Shown in pieces: positions 40,100 through 49,535 of a DNA stretch of 64,000 nt. How positions within the stretch are numbered: position 1 is the first letter of the stretch; each line of letters begins with the position of its first letter. Location of the stretch: contig NZ_CP104302.1 in the NCBI RefSeq assembly GCF_025215495.1, positions 868,001 through 932,000 of the forward strand. Direction: 5' to 3'. This DNA is from Mycolicibacterium brumae. GTDB lineage: Bacteria; Actinomycetota; Actinomycetes; Mycobacteriales; Mycobacteriaceae. The notes beneath the pieces were generated by a model. The model was given only the letters and a program-made list of their open reading frames with translations, had not been told where the DNA came from and did no database searches. A program made the translations under genes and the position numbers.

Positions 40100-41466
40100 C
40101 AGTACGCCACCCCGGGGTTGAGGATCCCGTCCGGGTCCAGCGCGGCCTTGATTCGGCGGTTGAGTTCCATCGCCTCCGGGCCGATCTGGGCGGCTAGCCA
40201 GGGCCTCTTCAGCCGTCCGACGCCGTGCTCCCCGGTGATGGTGCCGCCCAGGCTGATCGCCAGGTCCATGATCTCGCCAAACGCGCGCTGCGCCCGGGCG
40301 GCCATCTCCGCGTCGTCGGGGTCGAACACGATCAGCGGGTGGGTGTTGCCGTCTCCGGCGTGGGCGATCACCGCGATCATCAGGTCGCGGCGCCGGGCCA
40401 GATCCTCGACTCCGGCGACCAGATCGGCCAGCAGTGGCAGCGGCACGCCGACGTCCTCGAGCAGCAGCGACCCCTTGGCCTCGACCGCCGGGATCGCGAA
40501 GCGGCGGGCCGCGGCGAACGCCTCACCCTCGTCGGGGTCGGAGGTGCAGAACACCTCGGTGGCGCCGTGCCGGGTGAACGCCTCGGCCATGAACTCCGCG
40601 TCGGCCGTCCCGGAACCACCGCGCTCATCGGAGGCGGCGACCATCATCGCCGCCGCTGAACGGTCCAATCCCATCCGCAGCTGATCCTCGACGGCGTTGA
40701 TCGAGGCCCGGTCCATGAACTCCATCAGCGACGGCCGGATCTTGCCGGTGATGGTCACCACCGAATCGCACGCCGCGCGCACCGAGTCGAAGGTCGCCAC
40801 CACGGTGGCGGCCGGCGGCTGGGCGGGCACCAGGCGCAGCGTCACCTCGGTGACCACACCGAGCGTGCCTTCGCTGCCGACGAACAGTTTGGTCAGCGGC
40901 AGCCCGGCGACGTCCTTGAGCCGCGGCCCGCCGAGGCGCACCGCGGTCCCGTCGGCCAGCACCACCTGCAGGCCCAGCACATAGTCGGTGGTGACGCCGT
41001 ATTTCACGCAGCACAGCCCGCCGGCGTTGGTGGCGATATTGCCGCCGATAGTGCAGATCTGGAACGACGACGGGTCCGGCGGATACCAGAGTCCGTGCTT
41101 GGCGGCTTCGGCCTTGACCTCGGCGTTGAACAGTCCGGGCTGTGCGACGGCGGTGCGGGTGACCGGGTCGACGGTGATCTCCCGCATCCGCTCGGTGGAC
41201 AGCGTGATGCCGCCATCGACGGCGGTGGATCCACCGGACAGGCTGGTGCCCGCGCCGCGGGGCACCACCGGCACCCGGTGCGCGCTGGCCCAACGCAGGG
41301 TGGCCTGCACCTGCTCGGTGGTCTGCGGCCGCACCACGGCCAGCGGCATACCGGCGTCCGGGTCGGCGGCCCGGTCCTGGCGATAGCCGGCGATGATGTC
41401 CGGGTCGGTGACGACGGCGCCGTCGGGCAGTTCGGCGATCAGGGCGTCCAGCGGCGGGGTCGGCAC
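40099..41466 (-). CDS. FAD-linked oxidase, GlcD family (Rv1257c-like)
   Basis: 455 aa. PCMH FAD domain (VVRPQTTEQVQATLRWASAHRVPVVPRGAGTSLSGG, then CTIGGNIATNAGGLCCVKYGVT) and C-terminal FAD-oxidase domain (AVIAHAGDGNTHPLIVF, GGTITGEHGVGRLKRPWL). This looks like a glycolate/D-lactate-type dehydrogenase subunit acting with a separate electron acceptor. It is a paralogue of the 34238-35593 gene but not a recent duplicate. The start is GTG at 41466, 25 bp downstream of the Tap-like gene on the same strand. Confidence 0.9.
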   Translation of the reverse strand: MPTPPLDALIAELPDGAVVTDPDIIAGYRQDRAADPDAGMPLAVVRPQTTEQVQATLRWASAHRVPVVPRGAGTSLSGGSTAVDGGITLSTERMREITVDPVTRTAVAQPGLFNAEVKAEAAKHGLWYPPDPSSFQICTIGGNIATNAGGLCCVKYGVTTDYVLGLQVVLADGTAVRLGGPRLKDVAGLPLTKLFVGSEGTLGVVTEVTLRLVPAQPPAATVVATFDSVRAACDSVVTITGKIRPSLMEFMDRASINAVEDQLRMGLDRSAAAMMVAASDERGGSGTADAEFMAEAFTRHGATEVFCTSDPDEGEAFAAARRFAIPAVEAKGSLLLEDVGVPLPLLADLVAGVEDLARRRDLMIAVIAHAGDGNTHPLIVFDPDDAEMAARAQRAFGEIMDLAISLGGTITGEHGVGRLKRPWLAAQIGPEAMELNRRIKAALDPDGILNPGVAY

Positions 41467-41491
41467 GAACTCCGATATTACGGGCCGCGGT

Positions 41492-42721
41492 CTACAGCGG
41501 TTGCGGCGTGCGGTCCAGGTCGCGCAGCGCCGGCAACCCGATCGACACCAGCCCGATCAGCACCATCGGCGCGCCCAACGCCAGGAAGGCGACCGTCAGC
41601 CCGGCGGCGTCGGCCAGCGGCCCGACCACGATCAATCCAACCGGCCCGGCGGCGTAGGCCAGCGAACTCATCACGCCGACCACTCGTCCGCGCAGGTGCG
41701 CCGGCGCGCGGGTCTGCATGACGTAGTTGTAGATCGGGCCGAGCGGCCCGAACACCAGGCCGACGACGAAACTCAGCCCCAGGATCAGCGGCAGCGGCGG
41801 CAGGAACGCGATCACCGTCGTCGTCACCCCCAGCGTGACGGCCGCGACGATCAGCGTGTGGCGCCGGTTCAGGTATTGCGACGTGACCGCGTAGCCGAGC
41901 GCGCCGAGCAACCCGCCGGCCGACAGCGCCATCAGCACCCAGCCCAGTTGCTGCGGCTGGTCGAGGTCGGTGAAGTACTTCGGGAACAGCACCGATTCGA
42001 TCGGCACGTAGAGCCCGTTGAGCAGCAGGTCCACCACGGCCAGGGTGCGCAGCACCGGGTTGGACCAGACGAATTTCAGGCCCTCCACGATCCCCGGCCA
42101 CACCTTCTCCTGCAGCTCGGCGCGATCGGGGCGCCCGGCGCCGGCGAGTCGGATCAGCGCGGCGGCGCCGATCGCCACTCCGAAGAGGGCGGTGGTCACC
42201 CACATGGTCTGCACGCCGCCGAGCGTCGCGATCAACAGACCGCCGACGCCCGGCCCGACGATGTAGGCCAGGTTGAAGTTCGCCTGGTACAGGCTGTTGG
42301 CGCGGTCCAGGCTCCAGCCGGTCGCTTCGGCGGCCTCCGGCACCATGGAGATCCGGGCGGTCATGCCGGCCGGATCGAAGAACGCGCCGAGCGCGGCCAA
42401 CACCGACAGCGTCCACACGTTCACCGCCCCGGTGCCGAACCCCAGCGCCAGCAGCGGCACCATCGCCACCGACAGCCCGGACAGAGCGTCGGAGAGCATC
42501 GACACCCGGCGCCGGCCCAGGTAGTCCACCGCCGCGCCGGCGAGCACCGTCGCGACCAGCAGCGGCACGGTTCCGGCGGTGGCGACGATGGCGGCGTCCG
42601 AGGCGGAACCGTTGTGCTGCAAGGCCAACCACGGGAACGCGACGATCGAGATGCCGTTGCCCGCGCCGGCGGTGAGGGTGGCCACCATCAGCAGCAGCAT
42701 CGGGCGGCGGGAGGTGTTCAT
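41492..42721 (-). CDS. Tap-like MFS drug efflux protein (Rv1258c-like)
   Basis: 409 aa with about twelve transmembrane helices, of the MFS_3/enterobactin-exporter-like group that includes mycobacterial Tap. Visible features are [15 protein letters not shown], the motif-A-type [23 protein letters not shown] and the motif-C-type VGPGVGGLL. The ATG at 42721 removes an upstream frame extension with no membrane character. In H37Rv Rv1258c (Tap) exports tetracycline and aminoglycosides. The specificity here is inferred from synteny and length (H37Rv 419 aa). Divergent from udgB. Confidence 0.85.
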   Translation of the reverse strand: MNTSRRPMLLLMVATLTAGAGNGISIVAFPWLALQHNGSASDAAIVATAGTVPLLVATVLAGAAVDYLGRRRVSMLSDALSGLSVAMVPLLALGFGTGAVNVWTLSVLAALGAFFDPAGMTARISMVPEAAEATGWSLDRANSLYQANFNLAYIVGPGVGGLLIATLGGVQTMWVTTALFGVAIGAAALIRLAGAGRPDRAELQEKVWPGIVEGLKFVWSNPVLRTLAVVDLLLNGLYVPIESVLFPKYFTDLDQPQQLGWVLMALSAGGLLGALGYAVTSQYLNRRHTLIVAAVTLGVTTTVIAFLPPLPLILGLSFVVGLVFGPLGPIYNYVMQTRAPAHLRGRVVGVMSSLAYAAGPVGLIVVGPLADAAGLTVAFLALGAPMVLIGLVSIGLPALRDLDRTPQPL

Positions 42722-42813
42722 GGCCGGTCGAGCGTACGTCCGCGGAGCGCCCGGCAGCCACCGATTTTTCTGCCCCCGCCGATGGCCGTGGGGCCCCGGG
42801 AGCAGAATCGGCG

Positions 42814-43638
42814 GTGATGACGACGGAGATGCTGCCGCACCCGCGGACCGGCCAATTGTTCGCCTCGCCGGCCCCGGCCGGGGCGGGCTGGCCCGGCGAC
42901 CCCGCGACGGCGCTGACGCCGGTGGCGGCAACCGCGCCCGCGGTGCGCCGATTGGCGAAACCTGCCACCCTCGGCGAGTTGGACGCCCGGATCAGCGTCT
43001 GCCGGGCGTGTCCGCGCCTGGTCGACTGGCGCGAGCAGGTGGCCGTGCAGAAACGCCGGGCCTTCGCCGGCCAGCCGTACTGGGGTCGGCCGGTTCCGGG
43101 CTGGGGCGACGAGCGGCCCCGGATCTTCGTCGTCGGGCTGGCCCCGGCCGCGCACGGCGCCAACCGGACCGGTCGGATCTTCACCGGCGACCGGTCCGGG
43201 GACCAACTGTTCGCGGCGCTGTACCGGGCCGGGCTGGTCAGCGCGCCGGACAGCGTCGACGCCGCGGACGGGTTGACCGCCCATGGCGTGCGGATCAGCT
43301 CACCGGTGCGCTGCGCGCCGCCGGCGAACGCGCCGACGCCGGCCGAGCGTCAGACCTGCGCTCCGTGGCTGGCGGCCGAATGGCAGCTGATCAGCGCCGA
43401 TGTGCGGGTGGTGGTGCCCCTCGGCGGATTCGCCTGGGGTGTCGCGCTGAACCTGCTGGCCGATCGACGCAGCGGCCCCAAACCGAAATTCGGCCACGGC
43501 GTCGTCGCCGAATTGGATCCGGGGCTGAGTCTGCTCGGCTGCTACCACCCCAGCCAGCAGAACATGTTCACCGGCCGGCTCACCCCCGCCATGCTCGACG
43601 ACGTGTTCGCCACCGGCAAACAACTCGCCGGCTGGTGA
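42814..43638 (+). CDS. udgB: Family 5 uracil-DNA glycosylase UdgB
   Basis: 274 aa. The Fe-S ligands [12 protein letters not shown] (about 63-74) and the later [20 protein letters not shown] are present. The active-site motif [19 protein letters not shown] lacks the polar residue of family 4, and the substrate-binding motif [13 protein letters not shown] is near the C-terminus. Together these define family 5 UDG, which removes uracil and some oxidised or deaminated bases. The start is GTG 42814 or ATG 42817. Synteny with Rv1259 agrees. Confidence 0.93.
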   Translation: MMTTEMLPHPRTGQLFASPAPAGAGWPGDPATALTPVAATAPAVRRLAKPATLGELDARISVCRACPRLVDWREQVAVQKRRAFAGQPYWGRPVPGWGDERPRIFVVGLAPAAHGANRTGRIFTGDRSGDQLFAALYRAGLVSAPDSVDAADGLTAHGVRISSPVRCAPPANAPTPAERQTCAPWLAAEWQLISADVRVVVPLGGFAWGVALNLLADRRSGPKPKFGHGVVAELDPGLSLLGCYHPSQQNMFTGRLTPAMLDDVFATGKQLAGW

Positions 43639-43681
43639 GCGAGCCGGGAAGCGCAGCGGCCCCCGCGGCGTTGCACCGCTA

Positions 43682-44731
43682 ATGCGCCTTTCTGTCCTCG
43701 ACCTGGTTCCAGTGCGCTCCGATCAGCGCAGCGCCGACGCGCTGGCGGCCACCGTCACGCTGGCTCGCGCCGCCGACGAACTCGGCTACACCCGGTACTG
43801 GCTCGCCGAGCACCACAACATGGCGCCGGTGGCGGCCACCAGCCCGCCGGTGCTGATCGGCTACCTGGCCGCCCAGACGTCGCGGATCCGGTTGGGGTCC
43901 GGCGGGGTGATGCTGCCCAACCACGCCCCGCTGGCCGTCGCCGAGCAGTTCGCCCTGCTCGAGGCCGCGGCTCCGGGCCGCATCGACCTCGGCATCGGCC
44001 GCCCCCCCGGCTCGGACCCGGTGACCTCGGCGGCGATGCGCGGGTGGAGCCTGGACGCACACGCCGAACGACGCCACCTGGAGGCGTTCCCGGAGTACGT
44101 CGACGAGGTCGACGCGCTGATGAGCCCGAACGGCGCCCGCGTCGAGCTCACCGGCGGCCGGGACTACACCCTGCGCGCCACCCCGGTCGCCGACGGCCGC
44201 CCCCGCATCTGGCTGCTCGGGTCCTCGCTGTACTCGGCGCGGCTGGCCGCGGCCAAGGGGCTGCCGTACGTGTTCGCCCATCACTTCGCGGGCCGGGGCA
44301 CCGCGGAGGCGCTGGCGGTCTATCGCGAGGAGTTCACACCCAGCGCGCACACCCCGGCGCCGCAGACCTTCCTGACCGTCAACGCTTCGGTCGCCCCCAC
44401 CCGCGCGGAGGCCGAGCGGCTGGCCCTGCCGAACCGGCTGATGATGGCCTGGCTGCGCGGCGGCAAGCCGATCCCGCAACTGCTGCTGGTCGAAGACGCC
44501 GAACAGGTGGAGATCAGCGCCGCCGAACGCGCGGCGATCCAGGCCGGTGGCGCCGCGGGGGTCGTCGGCACACCGGCCGAAGCCGCCGATCAGCTGCGCG
44601 CGCTGGCCGAGACGTTCGGCGTCGACGAGGTGATGATCAACCCGGTCGGCTCCGCGCTGCGCGGCACACCCGCCGACAGCGCGCCGGCGCGGACGCAGAC
44701 CCTCGCGCTGTTGGCGCAGGAACTGTTGTGA
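43682..44731 (+). CDS. LLM-class flavin-dependent oxidoreductase (MsnO8-type)
   Basis: 349 aa luciferase-like monooxygenase fold. It starts MRLSVLDLVPVRSDQRSADAL, followed by ADELGYTRYWLAEHHNMAPVAATSPPVLIGYLA and IRLGSGGVMLPNHAPLAVAEQFALLE, the usual pattern of the MsnO8 subfamily. It probably uses FMNH2 or F420H2. The substrate is unknown. It starts 43 bp after udgB and may share its transcript. It is not part of the H37Rv order here as recalled (Rv1260/Rv1261c are absent). Confidence 0.88.
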   Translation: MRLSVLDLVPVRSDQRSADALAATVTLARAADELGYTRYWLAEHHNMAPVAATSPPVLIGYLAAQTSRIRLGSGGVMLPNHAPLAVAEQFALLEAAAPGRIDLGIGRPPGSDPVTSAAMRGWSLDAHAERRHLEAFPEYVDEVDALMSPNGARVELTGGRDYTLRATPVADGRPRIWLLGSSLYSARLAAAKGLPYVFAHHFAGRGTAEALAVYREEFTPSAHTPAPQTFLTVNASVAPTRAEAERLALPNRLMMAWLRGGKPIPQLLLVEDAEQVEISAAERAAIQAGGAAGVVGTPAEAADQLRALAETFGVDEVMINPVGSALRGTPADSAPARTQTLALLAQELL

Positions 44732-44742
44732 GACAATCGGAT

Positions 44743-45162
44743 TCAGAGACCCTCGATCGCCTCGCGGAGCAGCCGGCCGTGCCGTTCGCGATCGGGGTCG
44801 CGGCGTAACAGCACGCCCTTGGCGAAGCTCAGCTTGTCCCCACGGCGGCGCGGGGCGACGTGCAGATGGATGTGGAACACCGTCTGAAACGCCGCCTTGC
44901 CGTCATTGATGACGAGGTTGCTGCCGTCGGCGTGCAATCCGGAGGCGCGCGCAGCCAACGCGACCCGCTGCCCGATGGCCATCATCCCGGCCAGCGTCTG
45001 CGCCGGGGTGTCGGTCATGTCCACGCTGTGCGCCTTGGGGATGACCAGGGTGTGCCCGCGCACCATCGGACGGATATCGAGGAAGGCCAGGTGGGCGTCG
45101 TCCTCGTACACCCGGATGGCCGGGGCGTCTCCGGCGACGATCTCGCAGAACACACACGACAT
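44743..45162 (-). CDS. HIT-family nucleotide hydrolase/transferase (Rv1262c-like)
   Basis: 139 aa. Zn-binding MSCVFCEIVAGD at the N-terminus and the catalytic triad FHIHLHVAPRRRGD (HxHxHxx). The ATG at 45162 gives the canonical start. HIT proteins act on AMP-linked substrates such as adenosine 5'-phosphoramidates. Divergent from amiB2 with 34 bp between starts, and convergent with the LLM gene (11 bp apart). Confidence 0.93.
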   Translation of the reverse strand: MSCVFCEIVAGDAPAIRVYEDDAHLAFLDIRPMVRGHTLVIPKAHSVDMTDTPAQTLAGMMAIGQRVALAARASGLHADGSNLVINDGKAAFQTVFHIHLHVAPRRRGDKLSFAKGVLLRRDPDRERHGRLLREAIEGL

Positions 45163-45196
45163 GGCCTCACCGTAGCCTCCGGTTAAAGTTGCGACG

Positions 45197-46594
45197 GTGG
45201 ACTCCATCGACCTGGCATTCGCCGGAGCAGCCGAGCAGGCGCGGTTGCTGCGAAGCGGCGCTGTCACCGCGCCGGCGCTGACCGAGCTGTACCTGGAGCG
45301 CATCGCGCGGCTGGAGCCCGAACTGCGGTCCTACCGGGTGGTGATGGCCGACGAAGCCCGACGCGCCGCCGCGCAGGCGCAGCAGCGGATCGACGACGGG
45401 GAGACCGCGCCGCTGTTGGGCGTGCCCATCGCGATCAAGGACGACACCGACGTCGCGGGACAGCTCACCACCTACGGCAGCAATGCCGCCGGGCCGGCGG
45501 TCACCGCCGACGCCGAGGTGGTGACGCGGTTGCGGGCCGCGGGCGCGATCATCCTCGGCAAGACCGCGGTCCCGGAGATGATGGTCTGGCCGTTCACCGA
45601 ATCGGTGTCCTTCGGCGCCACCCGCAACCCCTGGGACGCCAGCCGCACCCCCGGCGGCAGCAGCGGCGGCAGCGGAGCCGCGGTGGCCGCGGGCCTGGCC
45701 CCGTTCGCGCTCGGCTCCGACGGGGCCGGCTCCATCCGGATCCCGGCGACCTGGTGTGGGCTCTACGGCATCAAACCGCAGCGCGACCGGGTCCCCACCG
45801 CGCCGATGGTCGACGGCTGGTGCGGACTGGCGACGCTCGGACCGTTGACCCGGACCGTCGAGGACGCCGCATTGTTCCTCGACGTCACCGGCGACACCGC
45901 GATGCCCCGCCCGAAGGGCGGATTCCTGGCTGCCACCGCGCATCCTCCGCAGCGGCTGCGGATCGCGTTGAGCTTCAAGGCGCCGCCGACGATCACCGCG
46001 CACCGCGACCCCGAGCAGCGCGCCGCCGTGCGTCAGGCCGGCGACCTGCTGCGCGAACTCGGCCACCAGGTCATCGAACGCGAGATCGACTACCCGACGA
46101 CCGCCGCCTACGGGCATCTGCTGCCGCGGATGTACCGAGGCGTCTACGACGCCGTGCAGGCATTGCCGCACCCCGAGCGGCTGGACACCCGGACCCGCGG
46201 GGTGGCGCGCATCGGCGGACTGGTCTCCGACGCCCGGCTGGCGAAAATCCTTGCCGGAGAAGAACGCATCTCCGCGCGGATCAACGCGATCTTCGACGAC
46301 GTCGATGTGGTCATCACACCCGGAACCGCCACCGGACCGTCGAAGGTGGGCGCTTACCGCCGGCTCGGGGCGGTCACCACGATGGCGATGGTCTCCGCGC
46401 GCGTTCCGTTCCAGGCCATGTTCAACGTGACCGGCCAGCCCGCCGCGGTGTTGCCGTGGGGTCTGGATCGGGCCGGGTTGCCGATGTCGATCCAGCTTGT
46501 CGGCCGGCCCTACGACGAAGCCACCCTGCTGTCTCTCAGCGCCGAGATCGAAGCTGACCGGCCGTGGGCGCGCCGACGGCCGACGATCAGCTGA
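45197..46594 (+). CDS. amiB2: Amidase-signature enzyme AmiB2
   Basis: 465 aa. The amidase signature is complete: catalytic Lys in LLGVPIAIKDDTDVAG, and the Gly/Ser-rich core TPGGSSGGSGAAVAAGLAPFALGSDGAGSIRIPA carrying the cis-Ser and nucleophile Ser. It hydrolyses a carboxylic amide to acid and ammonia; the physiological substrate is unknown. The start is GTG at 45197. Length and position fit H37Rv amiB2 (Rv1263). Confidence 0.92.
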   Translation: MDSIDLAFAGAAEQARLLRSGAVTAPALTELYLERIARLEPELRSYRVVMADEARRAAAQAQQRIDDGETAPLLGVPIAIKDDTDVAGQLTTYGSNAAGPAVTADAEVVTRLRAAGAIILGKTAVPEMMVWPFTESVSFGATRNPWDASRTPGGSSGGSGAAVAAGLAPFALGSDGAGSIRIPATWCGLYGIKPQRDRVPTAPMVDGWCGLATLGPLTRTVEDAALFLDVTGDTAMPRPKGGFLAATAHPPQRLRIALSFKAPPTITAHRDPEQRAAVRQAGDLLRELGHQVIEREIDYPTTAAYGHLLPRMYRGVYDAVQALPHPERLDTRTRGVARIGGLVSDARLAKILAGEERISARINAIFDDVDVVITPGTATGPSKVGAYRRLGAVTTMAMVSARVPFQAMFNVTGQPAAVLPWGLDRAGLPMSIQLVGRPYDEATLLSLSAEIEADRPWARRRPTIS

Positions 46595-46627
46595 TTCGCG
46601 GCCGGTGGGACCGCCGTCGGCGGTAAC

Positions 46628-47788
46628 TTGGGCGACGTGCAGGTGGATCCGCGGATCGAGAACTCAACGCTGCTCGACGGGTTGAGCGGCAAGGCTCGCG
46701 AGGAGCGCGCCGAGTTGATCAGCTGGCTGCTGGACAACGGCGAGACCATCGAGTCGATCGGCGCGACCGCGTCGCCGGTGCTGCTGCCGGCGCGCCGGGT
46801 GATCGGCGACGACGGGCAACGGGTCAGTCTGCGCGAGCTCGCCGAATCCACCGGCCTGGACATGGAGTTCCAGGAGCGGATGATGCGGGCGATGGGCCTG
46901 CCGCACGCGCTGGACCCGGATGCGAAGGCGTATCTGCGCGCCGACGGCGAAACCACCGCCATCGTGCGCTTCTATCTCGATTCGGGCTACGACCCCGACG
47001 AGTTGGTGCGGATCACCCGGGTGCTGTCCGAGGCGCTGACCGCGGTCGCCGAGCAGATGCGCAATGCCTCGCTGGGACTGATCATGCACCCGGGCGCCAC
47101 CGAACTGGATATCGCGCAGCGCGGCCGGCAGACCATGCAGGCGGCCGAACCCACCCTCGGCCCGATGATCACCGGCCTGGTCATGCTGAAGCTGCGGCAC
47201 TCCCTGGAGATCGAGGCCGTCACCGAGGCCGAACGCGCCCAGGGCGCCCGGCCGGGGGCGCGGGAGATCGCGGTCGCCTTCGCCGACCTCGTCGACTTCA
47301 CCCGGTTCGGGGAGGCCCGATCGCCGGAGGATGTCGAGCAGATCGCGCTGCGCCTGGCGGATCTGGTCCGCGAGGTCATCGAACCGCCGGTCCGGCTGGT
47401 CAAGACCATCGGGGACGCGGTGATGCTGGTCAGCCCCGATCCCGAGGCCCTGCTGCACGTATTGATGGAGTTCGTCGAACGGGCCGAGGCCGAACCCGAG
47501 TTGCCGCAGTTGCGGGTCGGGATGGCCTGGGGGCCGGCGGTCGGCCGCTCGGGGGACTGGTTCGGCAGTCCGGTCAATCTGGCCAGTCGCGTCACCGCGG
47601 TGGCCCGGCCCGGATCGGTGCTGGTGGCCGAGACACTGCGGGACCGGCTCGCGCATCTGCAGGACTACGCCTGGACCTACGTCGGACACCGCAAGCTCAA
47701 GGGCATCCGGGGCGAAACGCGGCTGCACCGGGTGCGCCGCCAGGGGGTGGGCGGCGGCGACGTCGCCGCGCCAGAGCGGACCGCCTGA
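46628..47788 (+). CDS. Class III adenylyl cyclase with autoinhibitory N-domain (Rv1264-like)
   Basis: 386 aa. The N-terminal ~205 residues are all-helical and correspond to the pH-sensing autoinhibitory domain of Rv1264. The catalytic domain contains the metal-binding Asp in VAFADLVDFTRFGE, the Lys and second Asp in LVKTIGDAVML, and the adenine/transition-state region GDWFGSPVNLASRVTAVARPG. Essential residues appear intact, so an active cyclase making cAMP is expected, stimulated by acid in the homologue. The start is TTG 46628 or GTG 46637. There are 33 bp between the amiB2 stop and this start. Confidence 0.93.
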   Translation: MGDVQVDPRIENSTLLDGLSGKAREERAELISWLLDNGETIESIGATASPVLLPARRVIGDDGQRVSLRELAESTGLDMEFQERMMRAMGLPHALDPDAKAYLRADGETTAIVRFYLDSGYDPDELVRITRVLSEALTAVAEQMRNASLGLIMHPGATELDIAQRGRQTMQAAEPTLGPMITGLVMLKLRHSLEIEAVTEAERAQGARPGAREIAVAFADLVDFTRFGEARSPEDVEQIALRLADLVREVIEPPVRLVKTIGDAVMLVSPDPEALLHVLMEFVERAEAEPELPQLRVGMAWGPAVGRSGDWFGSPVNLASRVTAVARPGSVLVAETLRDRLAHLQDYAWTYVGHRKLKGIRGETRLHRVRRQGVGGGDVAAPERTA

Positions 47789-47912
47789 TTCGACACGGCA
47801 ACGTGGCTGGTCAGTGGGACTTCTGCTGGTTGCGCACCGGGGCTGCGGCTACAGTGACTGCTGTGACCAACGCATCAAGGCCGCAGCGCGTGCTGACCAC
47901 TGGACACCCGCG

Positions 47913-48443
47913 GTGACCGTCGGGAAGGCGCTGGCCGTCGCGGCGCTGGCCGTGCTGCCGATGATCGCGGCGTGCTCGCCGGACAATTCCGGCGGTGAGG
48001 ACCCCGGATCCGGGCCGGCCGAGGAACAAACCGAGATGCAGTCCGGTCCGATGTTCCCCGAATGCGGCGGCGTCAGCGACGAGACCGTCGGGCAGCTCAC
48101 CGAGGTGGCCGGCCTGGTCAACACCGCCAAGACCTCCGTCGGCTGCCAGTGGCTGCAGGGCGGCGGCATCCTCGGCCCGCACTTCTCCTTCAGCTGGTTC
48201 CGCAACAGCCCGATCGGGCGGGAACGCAAGACCGAAGAACTGTCGCGCGACAGCGTCGAAGACATCACCATCGAGGGCTACGACGGGTTCATCGCGATCG
48301 GCGGCACCAGCCTGTGCGAGATCGGCATCCAGTTCGACGACGACTTCATCGAGTGGTCGGTCAGCTTCGCCGCCGAACCATTCCCCGACCCCTGCGAAGT
48401 GGCGAAAGAACTGACCGCACAATCGATTCGGAACTCGCAATGA
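47913..48443 (+). CDS. lprB: LprB-like DUF3558 lipoprotein
   Basis: 176 aa. The signal peptide ends MIAAC (Cys near residue 20). The DUF3558-type body has the Cys pattern PECGGVSD, VGCQWLQGG and SLCEIGI and a mixed alpha/beta makeup. Lipid-anchored, extracytoplasmic; function unknown. The GTG at 47913 is preferred because the frame upstream to 47814 has no signal-peptide logic. It overlaps the following lipoprotein gene by 4 bp. The pair matches H37Rv lprB-lprC (Rv1274-Rv1275) as recalled. Confidence 0.82.
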   Translation: MTVGKALAVAALAVLPMIAACSPDNSGGEDPGSGPAEEQTEMQSGPMFPECGGVSDETVGQLTEVAGLVNTAKTSVGCQWLQGGGILGPHFSFSWFRNSPIGRERKTEELSRDSVEDITIEGYDGFIAIGGTSLCEIGIQFDDDFIEWSVSFAAEPFPDPCEVAKELTAQSIRNSQ

Positions 48444-49012
48444 GCGCCTCGCAGACGACCCGCCCGAGCGCGGGCAAGAAGATCGCCGTCGGGGCGGCCG
48501 TCGTGCTGTCGGCCGCCGCCCTGGTCACCGGCTGCACCCGCGCGGTGGACGGAACCGCGAACAAGGCAGGCGCCGGGCCGCGGAACAACACCGCCGAGGA
48601 GACCTACCCGAACCTGCTCAAAGAGTGCGATGTGCTGACCTCCGACGTGCTGGCCACCTCGGTCGAAGCCGACCCGCTGAACATCATGAGCACCTTCGTC
48701 GGCGCGATCTGCCGCTGGCAGGCGCTGAACAACAGCGGCGTGCTGATCGACATCACCCGGTTCTGGTTCGAGCAGGGCAACCTGGACCACGAGCAGGACG
48801 TCGCCGACTTCCTGAACTATCAGGTCGAATCGCGTTCGGTGGCCGGGGTCGCCTCGATCGTCATGCGCCCCAATGACCCCAATGGTTCCTGCGGTGTCGC
48901 CAGCGACGCCGGCGGCGTGGTCGGCTGGTGGGTCAGCCCGCAGGCGCCGGGCGTGGACGCGTGCGCGCAGGCGCTCAAGCTGATGGAGCTCACCCTCCAG
49001 ACCTCCGCCTGA
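48440..49012 (+). CDS. lprC: LprC-like DUF3558 lipoprotein
   Basis: 190 aa. Signal peptide with lipobox LVTGC (Cys near residue 32), then a DUF3558-type domain with LLKECDVLTSDVLATS, GAICRWQALNNSG and NGSCGVASDAGGVVGWWV. It is probably a diverged tandem paralogue of lprB, and their 4-bp overlap implies co-expression. The final Ala codon and TGA fall inside the first unit of a 56-bp tandem repeat. Confidence 0.82.
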   Translation: MSASQTTRPSAGKKIAVGAAVVLSAAALVTGCTRAVDGTANKAGAGPRNNTAEETYPNLLKECDVLTSDVLATSVEADPLNIMSTFVGAICRWQALNNSGVLIDITRFWFEQGNLDHEQDVADFLNYQVESRSVAGVASIVMRPNDPNGSCGVASDAGGVVGWWVSPQAPGVDACAQALKLMELTLQTSA

Positions 49013-49150
49013 CTCGACGAGCCGAGGAACGAGGCGAGGAAGAGGTCAGGCGCGTCAGCACCGCCTGACTCGACGAGCCGAGGAACGAGGCGAGGAAGAG
49101 GTCAGGCGCGTCAGCACCGCCTGACTCGACGAGCAAGCGAGGAACGAGCG
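49005..49150 (+). repeat. 56-bp tandem repeat that includes the lprC stop codon
   Basis: Units start CCGCCTGACTCGACGAGC at 49005, 49061 and 49117. The first two look identical over 56 bp and the third decays after about 18 bp. The first unit contains the last codon and stop of lprC. The core (GAGGAACGAG...CGAGGAAGAGG) recurs once at 20879-20911. Confidence 0.9.
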
Positions 49151-49180
49151 CGCGACGCGTTCCTGGTCGAGGGTCACCGC

Positions 49181-49481
49181 ATTGAGTGAGACCTCTTGGA
49201 CGTCAGTGAGACGTGAGGGCGGGGGCGCTCATCGAGTGAGGAACCAGGTACGTCAGTGAGACGTCAGGGATGCGAGTGAGACACCAGGGCGGCGTTCTGC
49301 ATCGAGTGAGAATCTAGGGACACGTTGTTCGAGTAACCCCCACCCGTATGTCTCACTCAATGAAGCTCACCGCCCTCACGTCTCACCGAGCTACCTCAGT
49401 TCTCAAACGCCTACCTGACGCCTCACTCGATGAACCACCCCGCCACCAGCTCTCACAAGCCGCCACAGGTTCTCACTCGAT
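49181..49481. repeat. 300-bp mirrored array of phased GTGAG motifs (long imperfect palindrome)
   Basis: GTGAG occurs at 49186, 49206, 49236, 49256, 49276 and 49306. The inverted partners (CTCAC, once CTCAA) start at 49352, 49382, 49402, 49422, 49452 and 49472. Each pair is symmetric about 49331 with no net offset, and every spacing is 20 or 30 bp. The outer motifs are extended (ATYGAGTGAG and its complement). Hand comparison gives about 65% arm identity over 140 bp. The array lies between the convergent lprC and SixA-like genes. No gene is present between 49013 and 49535. Confidence 0.85.
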
Positions 49482-49535
49482 GCGCCGGCGATGCGCCGAC
49501 GACCCTCCGGCCGGCTTCTGCCGATTCAGGAGGCC

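Noticed and set aside
47789-47912. Mcr11-type small RNA next to the adenylyl cyclase
   Set aside because: Mcr11 is described next to Rv1264 in M. tuberculosis, but I could not recognise its sequence or a clear promoter/terminator pair in these 124 bp.
49005-49481. CRISPR array
   Set aside because: The tandem units have no unique spacers of constant length, the second half is an inverted rather than direct array, and no cas genes are nearby.
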